Source: Burkholderiales bacterium
GTDB taxonomy: Bacteria > Pseudomonadota > Gammaproteobacteria > Burkholderiales > Usitatibacteraceae
Reading direction: 5' to 3'
DNA: 63,647 nt
Assembly: GCA_025360815.1 (NCBI GenBank)
Contig: JANYBL010000075.1
Coordinates: forward strand, 1 to 63,647
Shown: positions 57,523 to 63,647 of the stretch, piece after piece
Numbering within the stretch: the stretch's first letter is position 1
Layout of the letters: every line of letters starts with the position of its first letter
Translations under genes and position numbers: made by a program
Notes under the pieces: model-generated
What the model was told of the DNA's origin: nothing
Databases searched by the model: none
The model's input: only the letters and a program-made list of their open reading frames with translations

Positions 57523-58458
57523 ATGTTCTCAGCCCCGCTCTCGCTCACGACCGACACCGCCTTTGAATTGCCCAGCTACCTGCATGAATCCGGCATCGGC
57601 AATGCATGGGTGGAAGCCAATCTAGGCGGACGCGATGTGTCGAGCTACCTTGATGCGCCGTGTTTTGATGCGAAGGGAAATTTATGGGTGGTTGATATTC
57701 CATTTGGCCGTATTTTCCGTATCACGCCAACCGGCGAATGGGATCTGATTGTCAAGTACGACGGCTGGCCGAGCGGGCTTTGTTTCCACCCTGATGGCCG
57801 CTTGATCATAGCGGATGCGCGGCATGGTCTATTGGCACTTGAGGTTGATGAGCGGCGCATTAAACCGTTTTTGACGCATTATCTATCGCAGCGATTTAAA
57901 GGCGTGAAGAATATTATTTTCGCGGGCAATGGCTCCAGCAATGGCTCCGACAATGGTTCCAACGCAGGCGATTGCTATTTCACAGATTGTGGCCAGACTG
58001 GCTTGCAAGATGCAACCGGTGCTGCATATCGTTTAAAAACCGATGGCAGTGTGCAGCGCTTGTTGGACAACATTCCCGGTCCGCAGGGTTTGGCGTTGAA
58101 TCATGATGAATCGATTTTGTTTATTGCGGCAGCTGGAGATAACGCCATCTGGCAAGCGCCACTAGTGGATAACGGTGTTTCCAGAGTGGGCAAATTTATT
58201 CAGATGAGCGGCGGCATGGGCGCGGGTGCGGGGCCGAACGGCATCGTTGCCGATAGCGATAATCATTTGTTCGTTGCGCACAACGGCTTGGGCACGGTCT
58301 GGCAATTTGATAAACGCGGCGAACCAAAATACAGAATCGATTCGTCGCGTGGCGATTGGACTAACAGCCTGGCCTTCGACCCGAACGATCCGCGCAACAT
58401 CTTCATCACCGAAGCGCAAACCGGCTCGGTGCTGAAGGCGACGTTGCCGATGTACTAA
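57523..58458 (+). CDS. SMP-30/gluconolactonase-like propeller protein
   Basis: A 311-residue six-bladed propeller of the SMP-30/Gluconolactonase/LRE family, probably a lactone hydrolase. Motifs are the early EANLGG, CFDAKGNLWVVDIPFGRI and HPDGRLIIADARHG; NHDESILFIAAAGDNAIW and GPNGIVADSDNHLFVAHNG carry residues of the metal site. No signal peptide is seen. An NGSS-NGSD-NGSN insert (12-bp repeat) lies at about residues 135-147. It precedes kynA on the same strand with an 84-bp gap. Confidence 0.85.
   Translation: MFSAPLSLTTDTAFELPSYLHESGIGNAWVEANLGGRDVSSYLDAPCFDAKGNLWVVDIPFGRIFRITPTGEWDLIVKYDGWPSGLCFHPDGRLIIADARHGLLALEVDERRIKPFLTHYLSQRFKGVKNIIFAGNGSSNGSDNGSNAGDCYFTDCGQTGLQDATGAAYRLKTDGSVQRLLDNIPGPQGLALNHDESILFIAAAGDNAIWQAPLVDNGVSRVGKFIQMSGGMGAGAGPNGIVADSDNHLFVAHNGLGTVWQFDKRGEPKYRIDSSRGDWTNSLAFDPNDPRNIFITEAQTGSVLKATLPMY
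57927..57962. repeat. 12-bp in-frame tandem repeat in the SMP-30 gene
   Basis: Units caatggctccag, caatggctccga and caatggttccaa code for an Asn-Gly-Ser repeat. Confidence 0.85.
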
Positions 58459-58542
58459 ATCCTCACACTTGCGCCCGCACTTGTCCACACATCGGCGCCT
58501 GTTTTAGCAACCACTTTAGCCAACAAATAAACGCGATCAATC

Positions 58543-59385
58543 ATGAGCGATTGTCCACATTCTCCCGCATTGCCCGACGGTGCCTATGCCGATTTTCGCG
58601 AATCGATGTCATACGGCGATTATCTCAAACTCGATCAACTATTAAGCGCCCAACAACCATTATCGGGGCAACACAACGAGCTATTGTTCATCATCCAGCA
58701 CCAGACAACTGAGCTATGGATGAAGCTCGCTTTGCACGAGCTGATCGCGGCGCGCAATCAAATCATGGGCGACGAATTGTCGCCGGCCTTCAAAATGCTG
58801 TCGCGGGTTTCGCGCATCATGAATAATTTGATTCAAGCGTGGGATATTTTGGCCACACTCACACCGACGGAATATTCGTCTTTTCGTGAAAGCCTCGCTA
58901 AATCATCGGGCTTCCAATCGCACCAAAATCGCTCATTAGAGTTTATCTTCGGCAACAAAAATGCAGCGATGTTGAAGCCGTTTGAGCACCGCCCCGAAAT
59001 GCATACGCCGCTCAAAGCGCTGCTTGATGCACCATCTATCTACGACGAGGCCAATCGATTGTTGGCGCGGCGCGGCTTCGTATTGGATAGCGTTGCGACG
59101 CAGCGCAATTGGTCGTTGCCGTATGTGGCCAACGATAGCGTTGTCAAAGCGTGGACCACGGTTTACACCAACCCGAAAGCGCACTGGGATTTATACGAAC
59201 TCGCTGAAAAATTAGTCGATCTCGAAGACTATTTTCGCCAATGGCGATTCCGCCATGTCACCACTGTGGAGCGCGTCATTGGCTTTAAGCGCGGCACGGG
59301 CGGCACCGCGGGCGTGGGCTATTTGCGGGAGATGGTGAACGTCAGATTGTTTCCCGAGCTTTGGGATTTACGGACAGGGCTTTGA
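58543..59385 (+). CDS. kynA: Tryptophan 2,3-dioxygenase
   Basis: A heme dioxygenase that opens the indole ring of L-tryptophan to N-formylkynurenine. The 280-residue protein has the active-site His53 ([13 protein letters not shown]), the [13 protein letters not shown] loop, the heme ligand His238 ([14 protein letters not shown]) and the closing [15 protein letters not shown]. The length is typical of bacterial TDO. kynB and kynU are not in the window, so the kynurenine branch is not clustered here. Confidence 0.95.
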   Translation: MSDCPHSPALPDGAYADFRESMSYGDYLKLDQLLSAQQPLSGQHNELLFIIQHQTTELWMKLALHELIAARNQIMGDELSPAFKMLSRVSRIMNNLIQAWDILATLTPTEYSSFRESLAKSSGFQSHQNRSLEFIFGNKNAAMLKPFEHRPEMHTPLKALLDAPSIYDEANRLLARRGFVLDSVATQRNWSLPYVANDSVVKAWTTVYTNPKAHWDLYELAEKLVDLEDYFRQWRFRHVTTVERVIGFKRGTGGTAGVGYLREMVNVRLFPELWDLRTGL

Positions 59386-59617
59386 GGTGATTGAGTACAC
59401 TATCGGCCGCTAATCTGCGGTCGAGTTTAGTAAACTCCTTGTTGGGCGGGCATCTTTGAGAATAAATGACTGAAGTGCCGCTCCTGCACTAGGGTTTTAT
59501 GTTTCGAGCACGGTTTTGACCCGCTACTTGGTACATTTTTGCTCCGCTATTGACAAATGCCCCGAGGCAGGATCGCCGACCAACCGCAATGGGCACAACT
59601 AACTTAAGGCTCGGTCA

Positions 59618-60052
59618 ATGCATATTTATGTACGGCAAGTTCGCCACGAAGACTGGTCTGAGCTACAACAGATTTTCCTGCTAACGCGCCGGCAGAACTA
59701 TTTGTGGCTGGACTCCGACAATTTTCAGTTGATCGATCTGGATGACCAGACGCGTGGTGAGACTATTTTCGTAGCAGAGGATGGGCGTCAAGAAATTGTC
59801 GGATTCATTTCGGTGCAGGAAGAAGGCGGCTTTATTCATCACCTCTTTGTAAAATCTGATCGCCAACGTTCGGGAGTGGGGAAAGCATTGCTGAGGAATC
59901 TCCCTGGCTGGCTGGAAAGGAAATACACATTAAAATGCATCAAGCTAAACCACAATGCAGCCGCCTTTTATCGAACTTGCGGTTTCACCGAAGCTGGTTT
60001 TGGCACGGCGAAAGACGGGGAATACATCTTATTTGAGCGTGGCAAAGCATAG
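59618..60052 (+). CDS. GNAT-family N-acetyltransferase
   Basis: A 144-residue acetyltransferase. Acetyl-CoA motif A is DRQRSGVGKALL (about 87-98; R/QxxGxG/A), with GFIHHLFV before it and NHNAAAFYRTCGF (motif B) after. The start MHIYVRQVRHEDW is typical. The substrate is unknown. It is the last gene before the RAYT-relic array. Confidence 0.88.
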   Translation: MHIYVRQVRHEDWSELQQIFLLTRRQNYLWLDSDNFQLIDLDDQTRGETIFVAEDGRQEIVGFISVQEEGGFIHHLFVKSDRQRSGVGKALLRNLPGWLERKYTLKCIKLNHNAAAFYRTCGFTEAGFGTAKDGEYILFERGKA

Positions 60053-60142
60053 CCGTCCCGCTTGGAAAAATCGATTGTCGTTCGCGAATACGCAAACCTT
60101 GGCTACGACGTTTTTTTCTCATTTGCTAGGTTAGCGAAAAAC

Positions 60143-60519
60143 GGGGTCACGTCTTGCCTTTTGCCATCACGCCATCACGCCCAGCCTGCTGAACAATGCG
60201 ACTAACCCTTGAGATCGATAGCTTCACGTGATTGGCGACCGCCGTCAGGCTATGTTGCCCTTCCTTCACCGCCGCCAGCATGCCCTGTTCCCGGCTAGTG
60301 TGGGCATCAAGGTAATGCTGAATGGATTGGGTGGCCGTGAAGGGCGGCTGTATCCAGCCATGCCGGTGTGGGCGCAATAACTGCTCCAAGCCAACAAATC
60401 GGCTCCCGCCGGTCACCACGCGAGGTGACGTAATACACGGCACCGGGAAATTCAATGCGCAGGAGGCGGTCATGCGCTAACGATAGCGCAGGGGTTGGCA
60501 AAAGGCAAGACGTGACCCC
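60143..60519. mobile_element. RAYT-relic MITE-like element, copy 1
   Basis: A 377-bp element with 24-bp perfect terminal inverted repeats: left 60143-60166 (GGGGTCACGTCTTGCC then TTTTGCCA), right its reverse complement at 60496-60519. The conserved flank extends outward to GAAAAAC on the left and TTTGG-TTCG on the right. Inside is an internally deleted REP-associated tyrosine transposase. No target-site duplication was noticed, as expected for HUH/Y1 transposases. Confidence 0.82.
60147..60473 (-). pseudogene. Internally deleted RAYT transposase (copy 1)
   Basis: On the minus strand one frame keeps the RAYT N-terminus LLRIEFPGAVYYVTSRGDRR and stops soon after EPICW. A second frame, open for 108 residues, keeps the RAYT C-terminal helix-turn-helix (SIQHYLDAHTSREQG, then TAVANHVKLSISRVSRIVQQ, end AKGKT). 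The HUH and Tyr catalytic region between them is missing. The start codon of the N-terminal frame is also lost here. Confidence 0.78.
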
Positions 60520-60573
60520 TTTGGTTCGAACTAATCTAACTGGTCAAAGAAGCGAGGCAAATTGTGTGCGCAA

Positions 60574-61314
60574 TTAAGCGTCTCGATCAGTCGCAAATAC
60601 AGCGTCCCAAACGGATTTCCCATCGCGCGAGGTTAATCTAAATGTTTGGTCGTCAAGCCAGCCATATTCGCCGCGGGACTCGTGCAAAAAATCATAAAAC
60701 GGGACGTCGGTCGTAGCCAAAAGTTTTTTTCCGACTTCGGTTCCGTCTTTGCGCCAAGCGATCGCAAAAATTTCAATACGATCAATATCGTAGTGATAGG
60801 CAACTTGTCCCCTCATCGTGCGCGTACGATTCCATTTCGGCGCTTTCCAAAAACGATGGAGGTCGATTTTTTCTGCGATTACCTGTGAGTACGCTAGCTC
60901 AAAATTAGTGATCGGCCACCCCTTGGCGCGAGCGACACGAAGTAGCCCTTGGTGAAGGACGTCTAACCGCATCTTTTTTCTCGCCTGCTTTTCAAGTTGC
61001 CAGTAAGCTTGATATTCGAATGGTTCTTCGACCAAAACAACATCTCCAGCCCGCTGAATCGAATCCAAAGCAGCTCGTGAACCAACACACGTTACGACGA
61101 CCTTTGCAGTATCAGAGTCCGTAACTTCAGGCAGGCAAAGCAAGTAATGAGTGGAAATCGCATGTCCCTCGAGATTGAAATCCCGTCGTCTCGCGTAATT
61201 CCACTCGCTGTTGGTATCAACATCACGAAACTTAGCCATCAATTTGGCTTCGCGAAATGTGCGTTGCACTACCAGTAACTCAAACGAGTCGTTCACACAA
61301 AATCCTTTATTCAT
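60574..61314 (-). CDS. Uncharacterised cargo protein
   Basis: A 246-residue protein that I do not recognise. There is no signal peptide or membrane helix. It is mixed alpha/beta with many aromatic residues, for example VVVTCVGSRAALDSIQ, FEYQAYWQLEKQARKK, and a C-terminal YDFLHESRGEYGWLDDQTF. The ATG at 61314 was preferred to a GTG three codons upstream. It follows the SUFU-like gene by 18 bp, so both are one transcription unit. Its neighbours suggest a small defence or toxin-immunity module, but nothing in the sequence proves it. Confidence 0.7.
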   Translation of the reverse strand: MNKGFCVNDSFELLVVQRTFREAKLMAKFRDVDTNSEWNYARRRDFNLEGHAISTHYLLCLPEVTDSDTAKVVVTCVGSRAALDSIQRAGDVVLVEEPFEYQAYWQLEKQARKKMRLDVLHQGLLRVARAKGWPITNFELAYSQVIAEKIDLHRFWKAPKWNRTRTMRGQVAYHYDIDRIEIFAIAWRKDGTEVGKKLLATTDVPFYDFLHESRGEYGWLDDQTFRLTSRDGKSVWDAVFATDRDA

Positions 61315-61332
61315 TTTTCGCACTCGCCGATT

Positions 61333-61887
61333 TCAGCCGGTGAAGAAAAAGAGTGACTTGTCTTGTTCGACAAAGTGATCGATTAAGGCATCATGACCAT
61401 GCGTGTTTCGAATGTTCAGCTCCTTCTCGCTCAATGGGATTACGCAAAAACACTTGATTTCCTTTTGTTGAATTCGAAGCAGATCGGGAACATTTTCCAA
61501 ATCGACAGAAGTCGTAGTCTTCGTCAACAGTAGCGCGTGTGGGTAACCTTCGCTGCCGTCTGAATAATTTGGGATGACAACTACTTCTCCCAGAGAAAGC
61601 TGCAGCGAGTGCTCCCGTTCGTAGTCTTCCAAGTTTGCTAGCATCCTCGCGACCGTTAGTTCGTTGGCTTTTGTGACACCCATAAAGACGTGATTTGTAT
61701 ACGTCGGCAAAGTGAATACGACGAATGCCTTTTCCGCGATATTTTCGATTTCCGCATAGGCTGCGCAGAATTTTCCGGAAAAATTTCCGGACAAACTGAA
61801 ATCAAGAGTATCGACCTCATCGCCAACTGGCAATTGGTCAAATAAATCGACCAAAATGGCAGATTGCATTGTAGTCAACTTTGTCAT
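61333..61887 (-). CDS. SUFU-like (suppressor-of-fused) immunity-type protein, tentative
   Basis: A 184-residue protein without signal or membrane helices. The segments FVVFTLPTYTNHVF, VVVIPNYSDGSEGYPHALLLT and the C-terminal CFCVIPLSEKELNIRNTHGHDALIDHF resemble SUFU-domain immunity proteins of polymorphic toxin systems, especially the IPLSEKEL-type strand and following helix. No toxin gene is adjacent. Its start lies only 25 bp from the end of RAYT relic copy 2, so any promoter must lie within that relic or the first few bases. The family call is a visual judgement. Confidence 0.5.
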   Translation of the reverse strand: MTKLTTMQSAILVDLFDQLPVGDEVDTLDFSLSGNFSGKFCAAYAEIENIAEKAFVVFTLPTYTNHVFMGVTKANELTVARMLANLEDYEREHSLQLSLGEVVVIPNYSDGSEGYPHALLLTKTTTSVDLENVPDLLRIQQKEIKCFCVIPLSEKELNIRNTHGHDALIDHFVEQDKSLFFFTG

Positions 61888-61911
61888 GGAAAACGGAGTC
61901 ACATGAAAAAC

Positions 61912-62297
61912 GGGGTCACGTCTTGCCTTTTGCCATCACGCCATCACGCCCCCACGCCCAGCCTGCTGAACAATGCGACCGACCCTTGAGATCGATAGCT
62001 TCACGTGATTGGCGACCGCCGTCAGGCTATGTTGCCCTTCCTTCACCGCCGCCAGCATGCCCTGTTCCTGGCTAGTGTGGGCATCAAGGTAATGCTGAAT
62101 GGATTGGGTGGCCGTGAAGGGCGGCTGTATCCAGCCATGCCGGTGTGGGCGCAATAACGGCTCCAAGCCAACAAATCGGCTCCTGCCGGTCACCACGCGA
62201 GGTGACGTAATACACGGCGCCGGGAAATTCAATGCGCAGAGGGCGGGTCATGCGCTAACGATAGCGCAGGGGTTGGCAAAAGGCGAGACGTGACGCC
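61912..62297. mobile_element. RAYT-relic MITE-like element, copy 2
   Basis: A 386-bp near copy of element 1 in the same orientation. Left terminal repeat 61912-61935 is identical; the right one (62274-62297) has two changes. It has an extra 8 bp near the left end (an added CCCACGCC-like unit). Immediately outside the left end a degenerate second tip (GAAAACGGAGTCAC, 61889-61902) repeats the border. Confidence 0.82.
61936..62251 (-). pseudogene. Internally deleted RAYT transposase (copy 2)
   Basis: This copy keeps the original RAYT start: MTRPLRIEFPGAVYYVTSRG from the ATG at 62251, followed by DRQEPICW and then the same deletion junction as copy 1. The C-terminal helix-turn-helix lies in another frame and ends early (GGVMA) because of the 8-bp insertion. 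Confidence 0.78.
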
Positions 62298-62659
62298 TTT
62301 GGCTTCGTGCGCGTCATCCCTGCCGATTCTAGGTTCGATATATTTTCAGCCGAGCACGAAATCGCCCGCAATTCCATGACTACAAAATCAGGAATTGACG
62401 GTGATGAAAAGTACAGACAACCCCATCCGCTGGTGCCAACACGGCGTTGGCGTCATGCCTGCCGATTCGTTTGACAGCAATGCCGCGCAAACGACGGGCA
62501 TATCCCGCGCCGCTCATGGGCAACGCATTGTTCAACGAATAAATTTGTATAGCCAGCACATTGTGCGTGCCTCGGATTCGCGAGATTTAATAGCGAAGAT
62601 CGCCATCTGGCGAGCTTTCCCAAGCAAAAATAGCCTAAACGCCGCACCAGCGCTAGAGT
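62298..62659. other. Spacer between relic copy 2 and the toxin-antitoxin promoter
   Basis: About 360 bp without a supported gene. A short direct repeat (GCGTCAT, two or three bases, then TGCCGATTC) occurs near 62311 and 62450. Nothing else was recognised. Confidence 0.4.
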
Positions 62660-62704
62660 TTGATTCTTTCGGCATGATATTGTTATTATAACGTTCGTAA
62701 TAAC
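62660..62704 (+). promoter_or_regulatory. Promoter and palindromic operator of the toxin-antitoxin pair
   Basis: TTGATT (62660-62665), an 18-bp spacer and TATTAT (62684-62689). The -10 lies inside a perfect inverted repeat, GTTATTA (62682-62688) and TAATAAC (62698-62704) around 9 bp. This is where an AbrB-type antitoxin would bind to repress its own operon. The antitoxin start is 24 bp further on, after AGGAG. Confidence 0.6.
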
Positions 62705-62727
62705 ATCGTCTTCTCGCAGGAGCCATC

Positions 62728-62952
62728 ATGTCCGCACTCAAGCTCACCCAGATCGGTAATTCCGTCGGCGTCATTCTGCCGAAGGAAGTGCTCGCGCGTC
62801 TCAAGTTGGAAAAGGGCGATACGGTTTATCTCACCGAGAATCCGGATGGGGTGACGCTATCGCCATATCAGCCCGACTTCGCTGAGCAGGTACAGGCCGG
62901 TCGCGATTTCATGCGCGAATACCGGGACACTTTCCGCGCGCTGGCGAAGTAA
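62728..62952 (+). CDS. AbrB/MazE-family antitoxin
   Basis: A 74-residue DNA-binding antitoxin. The SpoVT-AbrB swapped-hairpin fold is evident: KLTQIGNSVGVILPKEVLARLKLEKGDTVYL (about 5-35). The remaining 35 residues (SPYQPDFAEQVQAGRDFMREYRDTF) should form the toxin-neutralising helix. AGGAG precedes the ATG. Three bases separate it from the doc gene. Confidence 0.9.
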   Translation: MSALKLTQIGNSVGVILPKEVLARLKLEKGDTVYLTENPDGVTLSPYQPDFAEQVQAGRDFMREYRDTFRALAK

Positions 62953-62955
62953 ACG

Positions 62956-63339
62956 GTGAAGTGGAACTGGATCGACAAGCGCGTCCTGCTGTTACTGCAT
63001 GACGAAAGCCTGGCGGAGCATGGCGGTGCGAGCGGGATGCGCGATGAAGGTTTGCTCGATTCCGCACTGGCTCGGCCGCTCAATCTCGTCAACTATGGCG
63101 CGCCGGACCTTGCCGATCTCGCTGCTTCCTATGCATTGGGACTGGCGAAGAATCATGCCTTTGTCGATGGCAGCAAGCGCGCCGCTTTTCTCGCGATCGG
63201 TTTGTTTCTCTACATCAACGGCTATCGGCTAACAGCGCCGCAGCCCGATGCCACGGTAATGATGCTCGATGTCGCCGCGGGCAAAATCGACGAAGCCTCC
63301 CTAGCCGCATGGATTCGGCAACATATGAAAAAACGCTAG
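62956..63339 (+). CDS. doc: Doc/Fic-family toxin (death-on-curing)
   Basis: A 127-residue Doc-type toxin; characterised Doc phosphorylates EF-Tu and stops translation. It matches the Doc family: LLLLHDESLAEHGGASGMRDEGLLDSAL, then SYALGLAKNHAFVDGSKRAAFLAIGLFLYINGY. The Fic loop reads HAFVDGSKR, with Ser where HxFxDGNKR has Asn, so activity may be altered. The start is GTG at 62956, three bases after the antitoxin stop. A chromosomal toxin-antitoxin module between relic copies 2 and 3. Confidence 0.9.
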   Translation: MKWNWIDKRVLLLLHDESLAEHGGASGMRDEGLLDSALARPLNLVNYGAPDLADLAASYALGLAKNHAFVDGSKRAAFLAIGLFLYINGYRLTAPQPDATVMMLDVAAGKIDEASLAAWIRQHMKKR

Positions 63340-63357
63340 CGACGTATCAGGAAAAAC

Positions 63358-63647
63358 GGGGTCACGTCTTGCCTTTTGCCATCACGCCCCCACGCCCAGC
63401 CTGCTGAACAATGCGACTAACCCTTGAGATCGATAGCTTCACGTGATTGGCGACCGCCGTCAGGTATGTTGCCCTTCCTTCACCGCCGCCAGCATGCCCT
63501 GTTCCCGGCTAGTGTGAGCATCAAGGTAATGCTGAATGGATTGGGTGGCCGTGAAGGGCGGCAGTATCCAGCCATGCCGGTGTGGGCGGGATAACTGCTC
63601 CAAGCCAACAAATCGGCTCCCGCCGGTCACCACGCGAGGTGACGTAA
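63358..63647. mobile_element. RAYT-relic MITE-like element, copy 3 (cut by window end)
   Basis: A third copy in the same orientation. Its left terminal repeat (63358-63381) is identical to copies 1 and 2. The window ends inside it, so its right end is unseen. A single-base deletion (CAGGTATG instead of CAGGCTATG, about 63463) breaks the helix-turn-helix frame that copies 1 and 2 retain. The internal deletion junction is the same. Confidence 0.8.

Noticed and set aside
60143-60519. Possible ordinary insertion sequence with an active transposase
   Set aside because: The catalytic HUH/Tyr region is absent in all three copies, so these cannot move themselves.

Overview
The window looks like chromosomal DNA of a betaproteobacterium (Burkholderiales or a near relative; the genus cannot be told from sequence alone). 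The evidence is gene order as much as gene content: a TIGR02449 coiled-coil gene, zapA, 6S RNA and an EVE-domain gene in a row; plsY divergent from folB; gmk-rpoZ-spoT beside yicC, a Ser/Thr kinase, a PP2C phosphatase and rph; ubiC-ubiA next to recG; and dusB-fis-purH-purD-hemF. Most of the window is ordinary core genome with mixed strand use.

Layout. 0-9 kb: TauE-type exporter, EVE protein, 6S RNA, division genes, a PAS-GGDEF-EAL protein, and a TonB receptor paired with a lipoprotein phosphoesterase. 9-23 kb: plsY, folB, a GlcD-type oxidase, rfaE2, kup, tRNA-Met, miaB-phoH, then an SPFH (flotillin-like) gene and a threonine-aldolase-like gene inserted before ybeY, then a DUF885 peptidase. 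23.9-28.1 kb: an envelope redox group comprising a diheme cytochrome lipoprotein, a monoheme cytochrome fused to a probable outer-membrane barrel (Cyc2-like), a YncE-type propeller and a TlpA thioredoxin, with a perfect FNR-type box between the divergent genes. 28-42 kb: a cyclophilin/FG-GAP fusion, ubiquinone genes, recG, ridA, the spoT-rpoZ-gmk stringent-response group and a kinase/phosphatase pair. 42-45.5 kb: a tight four-gene operon of families associated elsewhere with selenium loci (TIGR03169, DUF3047, TIGR04282, TIGR04283). 45.5-52.3 kb: heme, purine, fis and dusB genes. 52.5-60 kb: 5-oxoprolinase, a DUF429 protein, an SMP-30 protein, tryptophan 2,3-dioxygenase and a GNAT acetyltransferase.

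The right end (60.1 kb to the edge) is different. Three near-identical elements of about 380 bp, in one orientation, carry 24-bp terminal inverted repeats and an internally deleted RAYT (REP-associated tyrosine transposase): the start and the C-terminal helix-turn-helix remain and the catalytic middle is gone. They bracket two small cargo modules, an unknown gene with a SUFU-like (immunity-type) gene and an AbrB/Doc toxin-antitoxin pair. This relic-module-relic-module-relic array is the best candidate in the window for something undescribed.

A second unexpected theme is short degenerate tandem repeats, often with a 12-bp period, found both in spacers and in frame inside conserved enzymes (YbeY, 5-oxoprolinase, SMP-30, the phosphoesterase). 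Related low-complexity insertions occur in UbiC and a glycosyltransferase. Family assignments rest on motif recognition by eye; no database search was run.
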